NCBI GenBank assembly: GCA_028719205.1
Contig: JAQUKH010000008.1
Span: 1 to 64,000, forward strand
From: a bacterium
Lineage (GTDB): Bacteria > JACRDZ01 > JAQUKH01
Reading direction: 5' to 3'
DNA length: 64,000 bases
The notes under the pieces are model-generated. The model was given only the letters and a program-made list of their open reading frames with translations. It made no database searches and had not been told where the DNA came from. Of this stretch, positions 33,018-41,182 are shown piece by piece (the first letter of the stretch is position 1; every line of letters starts with the position of its first letter). The position numbers and the translations under genes are program-made.

Positions 33018-33581
33018 TTACCACCCCTTTATCCCCTCCTTACCAAGGAGGGGACTTAGGGGAAGTTTTATTTTTACCGGTATTCCTGCCTGCATAAAAA
33101 TCACTTCATCCGCATTTTTTGCCATTATTTGATTCCCAAATCCGACCAGATCCGCGAAACGCCTTCCCAGCGGATTATCAGGAACTAAACTGCTTCCTAC
33201 GTCATTTGAAACCAGAATTATATTCTGCTTTTTTTTTGAAATAACCTGCGCAAGTATTTTTATTTTTTTTGTTATTTGGCTATCAGTTATCCCTTTATAC
33301 ATCAAGTTAGATATCAAAAGACCCAGGCAATCAATTATTACCACATCATATCCGACTATAAGCCGTTCCACAACTTCAGCTACATTTTCATTTTCTTCTA
33401 TTGTTTTCCAGAATTTCGGCCTTGATGATTTATGAAGTTTAATACGCTTTTTCATCTCTTCATCTGAGGCGCTTGCTGTCGCGATAAAGGCTGCTTTTTT
33501 ACTCAGTTTTTTTGCCAATTGGACAGCATAAGAACTTTTTCCGCTTCTTATCCCGCCAAAAATAAAAATAAATTTTTTCAT
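33018..33581 (-). CDS. cobU: Adenosylcobinamide kinase / guanylyltransferase
   Basis: The ATG at 33581 begins MKKFIFIFGGIRSGKSSYA with the P-loop GGIRSGKS. Further motifs are FIATASASDEEM, VVIIDCLGLLISNLM and VSNDVGSSLVPDNPLGRRFADLVG. The enzyme phosphorylates adenosylcobinamide and adds GMP. The frame could extend to 33668, but that runs through the terminator. The C-terminal tail LPLSPLLGKEGIKGW is coded by a palindromic repeat and is probably not part of the original enzyme. Confidence 0.92.
   Translation of the reverse strand: MKKFIFIFGGIRSGKSSYAVQLAKKLSKKAAFIATASASDEEMKKRIKLHKSSRPKFWKTIEENENVAEVVERLIVGYDVVIIDCLGLLISNLMYKGITDSQITKKIKILAQVISKKKQNIILVSNDVGSSLVPDNPLGRRFADLVGFGNQIMAKNADEVIFMQAGIPVKIKLPLSPLLGKEGIKGW
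33024..33066. repeat. Palindromic repeat at the cobU 3' end
   Basis: CCCCTCCTT-acc-AAGGAGGGG forms a 9-bp stem with a 3-base loop, flanked by TATCCCC and CTTAGGGG. It adds the tail SPLLGKEG to CobU. Confidence 0.65.
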
Positions 33582-33586
33582 AAAAC

Positions 33587-33616
33587 CCCGAACGCCCCTA
33601 TCCCCTAAAGGGGAAC
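33587..33616. repeat. Related C/G-rich repeat at the cobU 5' end
   Basis: GAACGCCCCTATCCCCTAAAGGGG (first 20 bases shown in two parts: GAACGCCCCT, ATCCCCTAAA) contains CCCC-taaa-GGGG. Read in frame it gives SPLGDRGVRGF, similar in style to the tail at the other end of cobU. The two repeats frame the gene. Confidence 0.5.
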
Positions 33617-33621
33617 TATAA

Positions 33622-33664
33622 AATAAAAAACCCTTAGCACCAAAAAATATTGATGCTAAGGGTT
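33622..33664 (-). terminator. Terminator of the cobU riboswitch (expression platform)
   Basis: An 11-bp perfect stem AACCCTTAGCA/TGCTAAGGGTT is followed on the minus strand by TTTTTTATTTT. It lies between the riboswitch and the cobU start, so B12 binding would be expected to stop transcription here. Confidence 0.82.
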
Positions 33665-33751
33665 GCACCCTGATTTAACTTCACCCTTTCCTCGAGGAAA
33701 TAAATAGTACTTAAGACTTCCGCTCTTCCGAGCTTCCGACTTCCGCGCTAT

Positions 33752-33926
33752 TCTTACAGGCAGGTATTCTGGCTTCCCAGCCCTTCCGGCTTACCTTCCC
33801 ATCCCGATTTACATCAAAACAGTGGTATACATCTTCGCCAAAAGAGTTTCTCCCAATTTTACATCAAGAGACTGGATTACAGCGGCGGGACCGCGCCGGT
33901 TTCTAACCGGCTTCCCTAGCCTATAT
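33752..33926 (-). promoter_or_regulatory. Cobalamin riboswitch in front of cobU
   Basis: The core GCGGTCCCGCCGCTGTAA (33877-33894, minus strand) follows a GCCGGTTAGAAACCGGC hairpin. The 3' end has GAAGCCAGAATACCTGCCTG, the typical closing arm. The gene-free stretch 33669-33987 is taken up by this riboswitch, its leader and a short upstream spacer. Confidence 0.88.
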
Positions 33927-33987
33927 TCATAAGTTATTATATAGAAAAACAAAAAATTGTCAATGTTAAAAATTTCAGGTGTTTTAT

Positions 33988-34728
33988 TTACTTCACCTCA
34001 ACAGAAGCCGAAGGATCAAAAGGATTCGTCCGGATAGCAAGTGAAAAAAGGTATGGATATTTATCTTTCAGGTGTTTCATGTAGTCCAGCCACTCGGCGA
34101 TCAAAAGGATATAAGCCCTTTTTATGTCTCCCTCAAGGTGTTCAGAATCTGCGTCTGTTAATTTTTTAACATCTTCCCTTTTCGTCAATTCTTCTGTCAG
34201 GTGGAAAACAGCCCAGAGAAGTTCTGTAAATGTTTCGTGCTCCAGTAAATTCGGATTTTGTAAAATTAACAAAAGAAAATTTCTTTTTTCAACCAGAAAA
34301 GAGCGCAGCCCTTCCAGATTGCCTTTCTGAATTTCAATTTGATGTTCATAATTTCGTATTTTTTTACTGACAATAATAAATTCACCTTCAGGCCAATTCT
34401 TAATTGATTTGAATTCCTGTGATATCTTTTCAGTCTGAGGGCTAAACTCCGAACCATATTCCAATAATTTTGTCCCCACTTCGCTGAAAAACGCGCCTAT
34501 CACCATGTTCATTTTATTAAGCATCACTTTTTTTTCACGTTCATCTAAGAACCGTTCGATAATAAACGTAACCAGTAAAACTTCGATCGGGATGAACGCT
34601 ATATCACCGACCAGATAAAGAAAAATATGATGAGCGTCCCTGAAGATCAGGTAATGTATAAAATAAAAAACAGCTGAAAGCCCTATTAAAAACAAACCGA
34701 ATAATATCTGCCATTTAAACCGTTTCAT
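33988..34728 (-). CDS. Membrane protein of unknown function with coiled-coil/helical domain
   Basis: I use the ATG at 34728, 4 bases after the ubiX stop. Two N-terminal membrane segments (ILFGLFLIGLSAVFYFI and LYLVGDIAFIPIEVLLVTFI) lead to FLDEREKKVMLNKMNMVIGAFFSEVGTKLL and then a soluble all-helical domain of about 170 residues. No catalytic motif is visible. The family seems to be one of the conserved hypothetical proteins of anaerobes. It is likely co-transcribed with ubiX. Confidence 0.75.
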   Translation of the reverse strand: MKRFKWQILFGLFLIGLSAVFYFIHYLIFRDAHHIFLYLVGDIAFIPIEVLLVTFIIERFLDEREKKVMLNKMNMVIGAFFSEVGTKLLEYGSEFSPQTEKISQEFKSIKNWPEGEFIIVSKKIRNYEHQIEIQKGNLEGLRSFLVEKRNFLLLILQNPNLLEHETFTELLWAVFHLTEELTKREDVKKLTDADSEHLEGDIKRAYILLIAEWLDYMKHLKDKYPYLFSLAIRTNPFDPSASVEVK

Positions 34729-34732
34729 AATT

Positions 34733-35326
34733 CTAATTTGACCATCTTTTATAAAGGTTATGTTCAATATCTAATGAATCTAAAACCCTGCCCGCGACAA
34801 AATTCGCGAGATCATCGAACGATTCAGGCCGGTTATAAAAAGCAGGCATGGCGGGCAATATTATCCCTCCGGCATTGGAAATCTTCAGCATATTTTCCAG
34901 ATGTATTGAGCTTAGAGGTGTTTCACGGGGAACCAGGATCAATTTTCTTCTTTCCTTTAAAATAACATCCGCGGCTCTTTCGATCAGACTTGAGGATACC
35001 CCTGAGGCTATCCTCCCAATACAACCCATGCTCGCGGGGATCACAACCATTCCGTCTGTCTTGAAAGAACCGCTTGAGATCGAGGCGTGAAAATCGGTAT
35101 TTTCAATATACTCAATATTTTTGTTTTTGAAATAATTTATAAAATATTTCCCTAATTTCTCTTTTTTCGGCAGTTTAACCGCTAATTCATGCCCAAAAAT
35201 AGCTAAACCGGTGTCTGAAAAAAGAAGAAATATTTTAGCATTAGCCCTGCTAACGCCCTCTATTAATTTCTTCGCGTAAATTGAGCCGCTTGCTCCTGTT
35301 ACCGCTATAATATATTTTTTATTGAT
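34733..35326 (-). CDS. ubiX: Flavin prenyltransferase UbiX, apparent ATC start codon
   Basis: The 197-residue frame includes IIAVTGASGSIYAKKLIE at the N-terminus, FHASISSGSFKTDGMVVIPASMGCIGRIASG in the middle and LVPRETPLSSIHLENML, all typical of UbiX, which makes prenylated FMN for UbiD decarboxylases. No ATG, GTG or TTG occurs before residue 95: a stop (TAA) lies two codons upstream and the first codons are ATC AAT AAA AAA. AGGAGG sits 8 bases before the ATC, so ATC is the likely start, unless the base is a sequencing error. No ubiD is present in the window. Confidence 0.85.
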   Translation of the reverse strand: MNKKYIIAVTGASGSIYAKKLIEGVSRANAKIFLLFSDTGLAIFGHELAVKLPKKEKLGKYFINYFKNKNIEYIENTDFHASISSGSFKTDGMVVIPASMGCIGRIASGVSSSLIERAADVILKERRKLILVPRETPLSSIHLENMLKISNAGGIILPAMPAFYNRPESFDDLANFVAGRVLDSLDIEHNLYKRWSN

Positions 35327-35373
35327 CTTTTACCCTCCTGATAACAGTTTCATTATATTCCAATATTCAATAT

Positions 35374-35401
35374 TTGACAAATAGTATTTTTATGCTATAA
35401 T
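35374..35401 (+). promoter_or_regulatory. Sigma-70 promoter of the PpiD-like gene
   Basis: TTGACA (35374-35379), a 16-base spacer and TATAAT (35396-35401) precede the ATG at 35451 by 49 bases. AAGAGGAG lies in front of the ATG. Confidence 0.8.
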
Positions 35402-35450
35402 CTTTGTTTTTAAGAAGAAAATATTATGTATTTAACAAGAGGAGAATACA

Positions 35451-36908
35451 ATGCTTAAATATATGCGAAACAATTTAAAAGTTATTATGTGGATAATTAT
35501 CGGGGCATTTTTAGGTACAATATTCGTGTCATGGGGGATGGGTGGTATACAACAGCAGCAAAACATTGCCGCTAAAATTAACGGTACAAAAATTCCTCTT
35601 ACGGAATATTATGAAATTTTAAACCGCTATTATGATTTTTATCGTAAGATCTATGGAAAAAATTTCAGTCCTGAACTTCTCAAAAAATTGAACGTTGAAA
35701 AAATGGCAATGGATCAGGTTATTAAAGACACAATAATTGATAAAAAAGCAGAAGAATTGGGATTGTCCGTCTCCGACGAAGAAGTAGTGAATTATATTAA
35801 AAGTTTTGATATCTTCCAAACAGACGGAAAGTTCGACCCCAGAAAATTCTCACAGGCAAGCCAGTTCATGGAAGCTAACGGGAAAAAAGTTGATTGGATT
35901 GAAAAAGAAAGACAGGTTAGAAAAGATATAATCCGGAAAAAAATGGAAGAAATTATCAAAGACGGGATCACGGTTTCAGATAAAGAAATTGAATTCCGGT
36001 ACTTATATGAAAATGAAGAAATTAAAGCCAGTTATATTTTTATAGACCCTAAAGCATTTCTGACTGAAAAAAAGATCAAAGAATATTATTCTAAAAATGA
36101 AAAACAATTTGAAGAACCGGAAAAAGTAAAGGCCAGCCATATACTTTTTATGGTAAAAAACAGCGATAACGCAACTGAAGAAAGAGAAGCCAGGAACAAG
36201 GCGGAAAAAGTCATGGCTGAAATAAAAAAAGGCCAGGATTTTGCCAAATTAGCTAAGACATATTCTGAAGATTCATCCAAAGAAAAAGGCGGTGATTTAG
36301 GTTATTTTTCCAGAGGGACAATGGACGCGAATTTTGAAAGAGCGGCCTTTGCGTTAAAAATAGGCGAAGTAAGCCAGATCATCCGCTCGGAATATGGTTT
36401 TCATATTATAAAATTACTTGGCAGAAAAGAAGCTCAAATCAAACCATTTGAAGAAGTTAAAGAAAATATAAAATACGCGGCTGTAACTGATGAAGAAAAA
36501 AATCAGGCAAAAAAACAAGCTGAAGAGATATCTAAAAAAATACTCGCTGAAAAAGATCTGAGTAAGTCGGCTGGAAGCTTTAAAATACCTGTAATAAACT
36601 TAGACTACTTCAATCGTTCCAAATTTATTTCCGGAATTTACGACAACAAGAAATTCAAAGAAGGCGCTTTCAAATTATCAAAGGGAAGTATCAGCCCTTT
36701 AATTGAAACAGAAGACGGATTTTATTTTATAAAACTTCTTGAAAGAAAACAAGTGAATCTGGAAAAATTTACCCAGACAAAAGATGAATTAAAGAACAAG
36801 ATATTGCAGGAGAAAAAAGACTCATATCTTGAGAATTGGTTTGAAGATATCAGGAAAAAGTCAGATATTAAATTATATATTAATCCTGGAAGAGAACAGG
36901 CAATATAA
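35451..36908 (+). CDS. PpiD/SurA-type periplasmic peptidyl-prolyl isomerase
   Basis: One N-terminal membrane anchor (VIMWIIIGAFLGTIFVSW, about 11-28) is followed by a SurA-like N-terminal chaperone domain (to about 200) and a parvulin domain, KASHILFMV...FAKLAKTYSEDSSKEKGGDLGYFSRG...FGFHIIKL-type motif (YGFHIIKLLG), near 225-330. A weaker second parvulin-like segment (LSKGSISPLIETEDGFYFIKLLE) follows at about 415-440. The 485-residue size lies between SurA and PpiD. It helps fold outer-membrane and periplasmic proteins. Confidence 0.9.
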   Translation: MLKYMRNNLKVIMWIIIGAFLGTIFVSWGMGGIQQQQNIAAKINGTKIPLTEYYEILNRYYDFYRKIYGKNFSPELLKKLNVEKMAMDQVIKDTIIDKKAEELGLSVSDEEVVNYIKSFDIFQTDGKFDPRKFSQASQFMEANGKKVDWIEKERQVRKDIIRKKMEEIIKDGITVSDKEIEFRYLYENEEIKASYIFIDPKAFLTEKKIKEYYSKNEKQFEEPEKVKASHILFMVKNSDNATEEREARNKAEKVMAEIKKGQDFAKLAKTYSEDSSKEKGGDLGYFSRGTMDANFERAAFALKIGEVSQIIRSEYGFHIIKLLGRKEAQIKPFEEVKENIKYAAVTDEEKNQAKKQAEEISKKILAEKDLSKSAGSFKIPVINLDYFNRSKFISGIYDNKKFKEGAFKLSKGSISPLIETEDGFYFIKLLERKQVNLEKFTQTKDELKNKILQEKKDSYLENWFEDIRKKSDIKLYINPGREQAI

Positions 36909-36910
36909 AA

Positions 36911-36933
36911 AGCAGGGAGCGCCGCTCCCTGCT
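36911..36933 (-). terminator. Terminator of the GeoRSP-like operon, shared with the PpiD-like gene
   Basis: A 10-bp perfect stem AGCAGGGAGC/GCTCCCTGCT with a 3-base loop. On the minus strand TTTTT follows, so it ends the operon that runs from 43.7 kb. It overlaps the stop codon of the PhnD-like gene. Confidence 0.85.
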
Positions 36934-37819
36934 AATTTCCTTCATAGGGCGACAACTTTATACGTTTAGCCATTTCACGCAAAATATCATAATCTTTGTC
37001 ATCAACTTCTATAAAACCGTCAAGCCACGCGCGCTTTAATATTGATAAATGCTCATCTCCCACTTCTACAGTATCTTCCTTTTTAATTCCGATCATTATA
37101 TCTTTTACCTGTTTGATCAAAACATCATCAATTTCTTTTCTCGCGGCTAAAGTACAATAGCTGATCATCTCTGACTTCGCGATAATACGAAAATCATCCG
37201 GCGCGAATTTTTTGTCCGCTATCGCCTCCCTGAGATCCTCCAATGGAGCCGCGCCGGCATCAAAAGCCTGATAAAAAACAGCATAAAGCACCTTTTCATG
37301 TTTAAAAGAGCCCTGTGGAATAGCATAAAAAGCCAAGTCCTTTTCAGGATCAACACCATTCTTCTTCAGCAAATCATAGATAGCCAAAAATCCCGCAGGA
37401 GCGAATTCAGGGCCGAAAATAAATTTCTTATCCTTAAGGTCTGAAATATTTTTAATCTTGCTTTCATTTTTAACAATTATCGTCCCTATCGTATTTTTCC
37501 CCTCGGGCCCTCTTTTCTCGCCAACAACAAGTTTCGCCTGATAATTTTTCTTTAAAATAATATACATAACGGAATTGGCATGTATAAAATCAACCTTTTT
37601 ATCGCGAAACGCGTCTTCTACATCATAGGTATTCAAATAAACCGACTCGAATTTTTTCCCGGTCTTTTTGCTTAAATAATTTGTCAGCGGCTGGAATCTC
37701 TCCTCGGTTTCTTTCAGGCTATTGCAAACCATATAACCGATCTTAACTGTTTCTTCCGCCCATAGATTTTTGCAAATGCCAATAATCAAAAAAAATATTA
37801 AAATTATTTTTTTATTCAT
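36932..37819 (-). CDS. PhnD-type substrate-binding protein without transporter partners
   Basis: A signal peptide (ending KNLWA) leads to the phosphonate-binding-like fold: VKIGYMVCNSLKETEERFQPLTNYLSKKTGK, FIHANSVMYIILKK, FIFGPEFAPAGFLAIYDLLKKNGVDPEKD and YAVFYQAFDAGAAPLEDL. This PhnD/TauT-like family binds small anions or organic ligands. No permease or ATPase lies nearby, so it may be a ligand sensor or carrier for the cluster. It overlaps the beta-helix lipoprotein upstream by 8 bases. Confidence 0.85.
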   Translation of the reverse strand: MNKKIILIFFLIIGICKNLWAEETVKIGYMVCNSLKETEERFQPLTNYLSKKTGKKFESVYLNTYDVEDAFRDKKVDFIHANSVMYIILKKNYQAKLVVGEKRGPEGKNTIGTIIVKNESKIKNISDLKDKKFIFGPEFAPAGFLAIYDLLKKNGVDPEKDLAFYAIPQGSFKHEKVLYAVFYQAFDAGAAPLEDLREAIADKKFAPDDFRIIAKSEMISYCTLAARKEIDDVLIKQVKDIMIGIKKEDTVEVGDEHLSILKRAWLDGFIEVDDKDYDILREMAKRIKLSPYEGN

Positions 37820-38906
37820 GATTTTCTCCCGAAAATGGTTTAAATATTACAAGCCCGGAAACATTATCATCACGGCCGTCTTCAATTGTTTTGCCAATCT
37901 CATTCTCATTCAAATTCCCCCAATAATTATCCTCGGCGGAAATTTGTAAAGGCCCATTATTGTCAAGGTTAAACTTTTTATTGCTTTCTATATTATTATA
38001 ATGCAAAACCGCCTCAGTCTGATTTAAGGAAATTCCATCCCCGCCGTTTTTACTAATGGTATTTTTCCTTAATGTCAGCTTTGAATTGTTTGACGCGATC
38101 CCGTCCATCGCGTTTTCACTTATCAAATTATTTTCAAGGCCGACTTCGCTTTCCTGGAAAAGAACTCCCTGCCGGTTATTCATAATTTCTGAACCGGAAA
38201 TATTTCCTTTACATTCCTTCAGGCGCAAGCCTTCCAGCCTGTTATTTTTAATGACATTATTTTTAAGCAATATATCCGACCGCATAGCGTGAACCGCGGA
38301 ATAATTATTAATAAATACGTTATTTATGATCTCTGCCTTTGAATCACGGAAACGCAAAGCGCTGTAATTATCCTTAAATGTACAATCTTTAACTCCAACC
38401 TCTGATTCCTGAAATTGAAATCCGCGGCTGTTATCAGAAAAAATCAGATTTTCTAAGACAACCTTTGAAAAATGGCTATGCAAAGCACGATGGGCATTAT
38501 TAAATTTGCAATACGATAAAATATTCGGATTACCCTCGCTTGCGATAAAATATATCCCTTCCCACAAATTTTTATCCTGTGAGCGGCCCGATGAAAATAC
38601 GATCGGGTCATTTTTTTCCGCCTTCGCGTTTAACGCGCCGAACACATAAAGGCCGCTCTCGCCAACCCCATCATCGTTTACATCCTGCCAGATAAAATTT
38701 ACTGCAGTCCCGGGCTTAATCGTCAAAACCGCTCCAGCTTCTACTGTAACTATACCTTCGATAAAAATATTCCCTTCCCATATTGTGTTGTTTGTAATAT
38801 GCAGATCCCTGTAAATAACAGGCTCGTTTCTTACAGTCTTAATACATCCAAACACAACTGATAGAAAAACCGGTATAATAACAAACTTATTCCTGACGGA
38901 TATCAT
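37812..38906 (-). CDS. Right-handed beta-helix lipoprotein, longer paralogue
   Basis: A lipobox VVFGC ends the signal sequence at Cys21. The rest is NosD/pectate-lyase-like: IKPGTAVNFIWQDVNDDG and FSSGRSQDKNLWEGIYF, then many 22-24-residue coils such as NVFINNYSAVHAMRSDILLKNNVIKNN and LYLKECKGNISGSEIMNNRQG. No catalytic residues are obvious. It is presumed to sit on the outer membrane or periplasm face and bind surfaces or sugars. It overlaps the shorter paralogue at 38887 by 20 bases. Confidence 0.85.
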   Translation of the reverse strand: MISVRNKFVIIPVFLSVVFGCIKTVRNEPVIYRDLHITNNTIWEGNIFIEGIVTVEAGAVLTIKPGTAVNFIWQDVNDDGVGESGLYVFGALNAKAEKNDPIVFSSGRSQDKNLWEGIYFIASEGNPNILSYCKFNNAHRALHSHFSKVVLENLIFSDNSRGFQFQESEVGVKDCTFKDNYSALRFRDSKAEIINNVFINNYSAVHAMRSDILLKNNVIKNNRLEGLRLKECKGNISGSEIMNNRQGVLFQESEVGLENNLISENAMDGIASNNSKLTLRKNTISKNGGDGISLNQTEAVLHYNNIESNKKFNLDNNGPLQISAEDNYWGNLNENEIGKTIEDGRDDNVSGLVIFKPFSGENHE

Positions 38907-39645
38907 ATTTATTATAGTTAATGTTGTTATCTTTTAAAATCAAATTTGATCTAGCGCCGATAAAAATCCCTTCTTCTTCATTGTTTTCTATTTTATTCCC
39001 GGTTATTTCTCCTGTAGAATAAAAAATGCAATAAATTCCGGCATAATTTTTACTGATAGTATTCCCCCTTATTTTTAGCCCTGAATTTCCTCCGGAAGAA
39101 ATAATCGCATATTTATTTTTTTCAAATAAACTATTTTCAACAATAAAAGCCGATTCCAGACAATCGATCCCGGCATAAGCATTTTTTATTTCACAAAATT
39201 TTAAAGTACACTCTTCGGATCTGTCAAGGATAATTCCGGCCCAGTAAATCCCATCGCGAGCTTTTCCTTCACCTGAAAAAATTATCGGCCTGTCTTCTTT
39301 TCCTTTGGCAATAATCTTCCCCCGGACTAAAATTTCATTATAGGGCGATAAAAACAGCGGTTCATTCTTCGATGTATCTTTTTCCCTGATGATAATTTTA
39401 GTCCCGGGCTGAATCGTAAGATTTATACCTTTTGGGATCAAAAGATCATCTTCAATCTGAACAACACCGCTCCAGACCGCGTCTTTGGTTATTATCCCGC
39501 TGAAGGAAAAAACTCTTTGAGTTTCTCCCTGATCCATCCCGGCTTTTCCCGGGCCTTTTAAACATCCCGCGGTAAATAAAATAATAATAAAAAGGCCGAC
39601 AAAGTCGGCCATAAATATTTTAATAAGACTTTTTATTTCCTTCAT
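38887..39645 (-). CDS. Right-handed beta-helix lipoprotein, shorter paralogue
   Basis: Lipobox FTAGC ends the signal peptide near residue 28. The repeats (IQPGTKIIIREKDTSKNEP, ILVRGKIIAKGKEDRPIIFSGEGKARDGIYWAGI, KIENNEEEGIFIGARSNLILKDNN) follow the same plan as the next gene, and both begin with the VWSG/IWEG-type segment before the PGT motif. The pair likely arose by duplication. The lipid anchor and the neighbouring modification genes suggest surface display, though that is a guess. Confidence 0.82.
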   Translation of the reverse strand: MKEIKSLIKIFMADFVGLFIIILFTAGCLKGPGKAGMDQGETQRVFSFSGIITKDAVWSGVVQIEDDLLIPKGINLTIQPGTKIIIREKDTSKNEPLFLSPYNEILVRGKIIAKGKEDRPIIFSGEGKARDGIYWAGIILDRSEECTLKFCEIKNAYAGIDCLESAFIVENSLFEKNKYAIISSGGNSGLKIRGNTISKNYAGIYCIFYSTGEITGNKIENNEEEGIFIGARSNLILKDNNINYNKYDIRQE

Positions 39646-39653
39646 AATTTATA

Positions 39654-40277
39654 TTAAATCAACTTTTTCTCTTTCAAAAACCCTCTTGCCGCGTCAGAGG
39701 CTGACTCGGATCCATTATCAACCTTTTTTAAAAGTTCCTCATACACCTTTTCATCAATGATCCCGCCTAATTTATCCAGCAATCTTGGAAGCGCGGGAAA
39801 TTTTTTCAAGGTATCTTTTCTTATTACCGGCGCGGCTAAACAAGACAACCCCATTTTCTTTACTTCTTCATTTTTTACCAATTTACTATTGAACCCAAAC
39901 GGTTTCAGCCAGACAAGATTCAATTTTTCCTGATATTCCTGCCGCACAACTTCAAATATTTTATCCTTTTCCGTAAAATCCTTTTTTTTCAGAACTTCAA
40001 TTAAAGCCGCGCCCGTATATTCAACAAAAATATCCAGATCGCCTTTTTCCAAGAGGTCATGCCCCTTTTCATTTTGTTCCAAAACTTTAACTACAGCAGT
40101 AGTTCCTGTTCTCTCCCGGATAAGAATAGCAAGAATCTCTGCTAAGATCATTGACTCGGAATTTTTCTCCTGCCCGATATAAATTGTTTTTCCCACACAG
40201 GCTAATGACATATCTATGCATATAATATTCATTAACAATAAACATAAAGACATAAAAACAACTGTTTTACTTTTCAT
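39654..40277 (-). CDS. OpuAC-type (glycine-betaine-like) substrate-binding protein
   Basis: The ATG at 40277 overlaps the SPASM gene stop (ATGA); a longer frame from 40298 lies in that gene. A signal peptide ending SLACVGK precedes TIYIGQEKNSESMILAEILAILIRERTG, DLLEKGDLDIFVEYTGAALIEVL and the closing lobe. This is half of the OpuAC fold, 207 residues, shorter than usual (~280). It binds quaternary amines in other systems. It has no transporter genes here and may have another ligand. Confidence 0.82.
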   Translation of the reverse strand: MKSKTVVFMSLCLLLMNIICIDMSLACVGKTIYIGQEKNSESMILAEILAILIRERTGTTAVVKVLEQNEKGHDLLEKGDLDIFVEYTGAALIEVLKKKDFTEKDKIFEVVRQEYQEKLNLVWLKPFGFNSKLVKNEEVKKMGLSCLAAPVIRKDTLKKFPALPRLLDKLGGIIDEKVYEELLKKVDNGSESASDAARGFLKEKKLI

Positions 40278-41182
40278 TTTTCCACCTCTTTTAAGCACAT
40301 CAGGTCCGGCCTGTTAAAATTCCCGTCATAAAAATAACTCCGCCCGCGGCACCCGCCCTGGCACCAGCTTACAAGCGCGCAGGAAATACATTTTTGAGGC
40401 AAAAAAGAAACCTGTTTTTGGAGAATAGGCGCTTTATTCTTCCAGATCTCTTTTAAAGTTTCATTTTTAAGATCCCCCAATTCTATATCTATCGAGGAAC
40501 AGCCATATACCTTTCCGTCCTGCCTCACATAGGCTACCGCGCTTCCCGCCTGGCAGCCATTATATACCCCGCTTGTTATAACCGCTGTATCTCTTTCCGG
40601 ATAAAATACCGAGCTTATAAAAAAATCCCTTATCACGAGTTCAATATTTTTTTCCCAATACTTTATCTTCTGAGAAATTATTTTCTTAAATTTATCCAAC
40701 CTTTGCTTTTCTATCGTAAAAACGATACTATCTTTTACGCATTTCCAGCTGTTAAAATTATTAACGATAAATCTTCCAAACGACCTATCGACAGCCCTGT
40801 CTATTATACTAGTTATATCCTCAAAATTATTTTTAGTTACAAAAGCACTGACCGCTCTTTTCTTTTTTAAAGCAACCGGCAGCTTTTGTTCATTAAAATC
40901 GCCTTCCAGTATTTCCGGCCCGAAAACAAAACATTCCACAAGATCCTGTATCTCAGGTTTTTCCAGAAAGGCAGGGTATTTACTCTCTAAAAATAAAAAC
41001 ACCTTTATCCCTTTAGCCTTTGCTTCAGATAAAATAAAAGTAATACTTTTTTCTTTATCCTCAAACGCCCCCCTGATCGCCAATTGGAATATTCCGCTTG
41101 AGATTATCTTTTTACCAACGGATAAAATATCTTCTTCCCGTTCAGGCAGATCCCATTCTAATCTAAGCGGGGTTCTTAACAT
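40274..41182 (-). CDS. SPASM-domain protein without the radical SAM cysteines (GeoRSP type)
   Basis: The 302-residue protein resembles the preceding radical SAM/SPASM enzyme but lacks any CxxxCxxC near its N-terminus (MLRTPLRLEWDLPEREED). The C-terminal SPASM region is complete: CQAGSAVAYVRQDGKVYGC, CISCALVSWCQGGC and the final LMC. The auxiliary iron-sulfur clusters should therefore still form, while SAM cleavage should not. It matches the NCBI family name GeoRSP system SPASM domain protein in both form and context. It starts inside the end of the radical SAM gene (20-base overlap). Confidence 0.88.
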   Translation of the reverse strand: MLRTPLRLEWDLPEREEDILSVGKKIISSGIFQLAIRGAFEDKEKSITFILSEAKAKGIKVFLFLESKYPAFLEKPEIQDLVECFVFGPEILEGDFNEQKLPVALKKKRAVSAFVTKNNFEDITSIIDRAVDRSFGRFIVNNFNSWKCVKDSIVFTIEKQRLDKFKKIISQKIKYWEKNIELVIRDFFISSVFYPERDTAVITSGVYNGCQAGSAVAYVRQDGKVYGCSSIDIELGDLKNETLKEIWKNKAPILQKQVSFLPQKCISCALVSWCQGGCRGRSYFYDGNFNRPDLMCLKEVEK

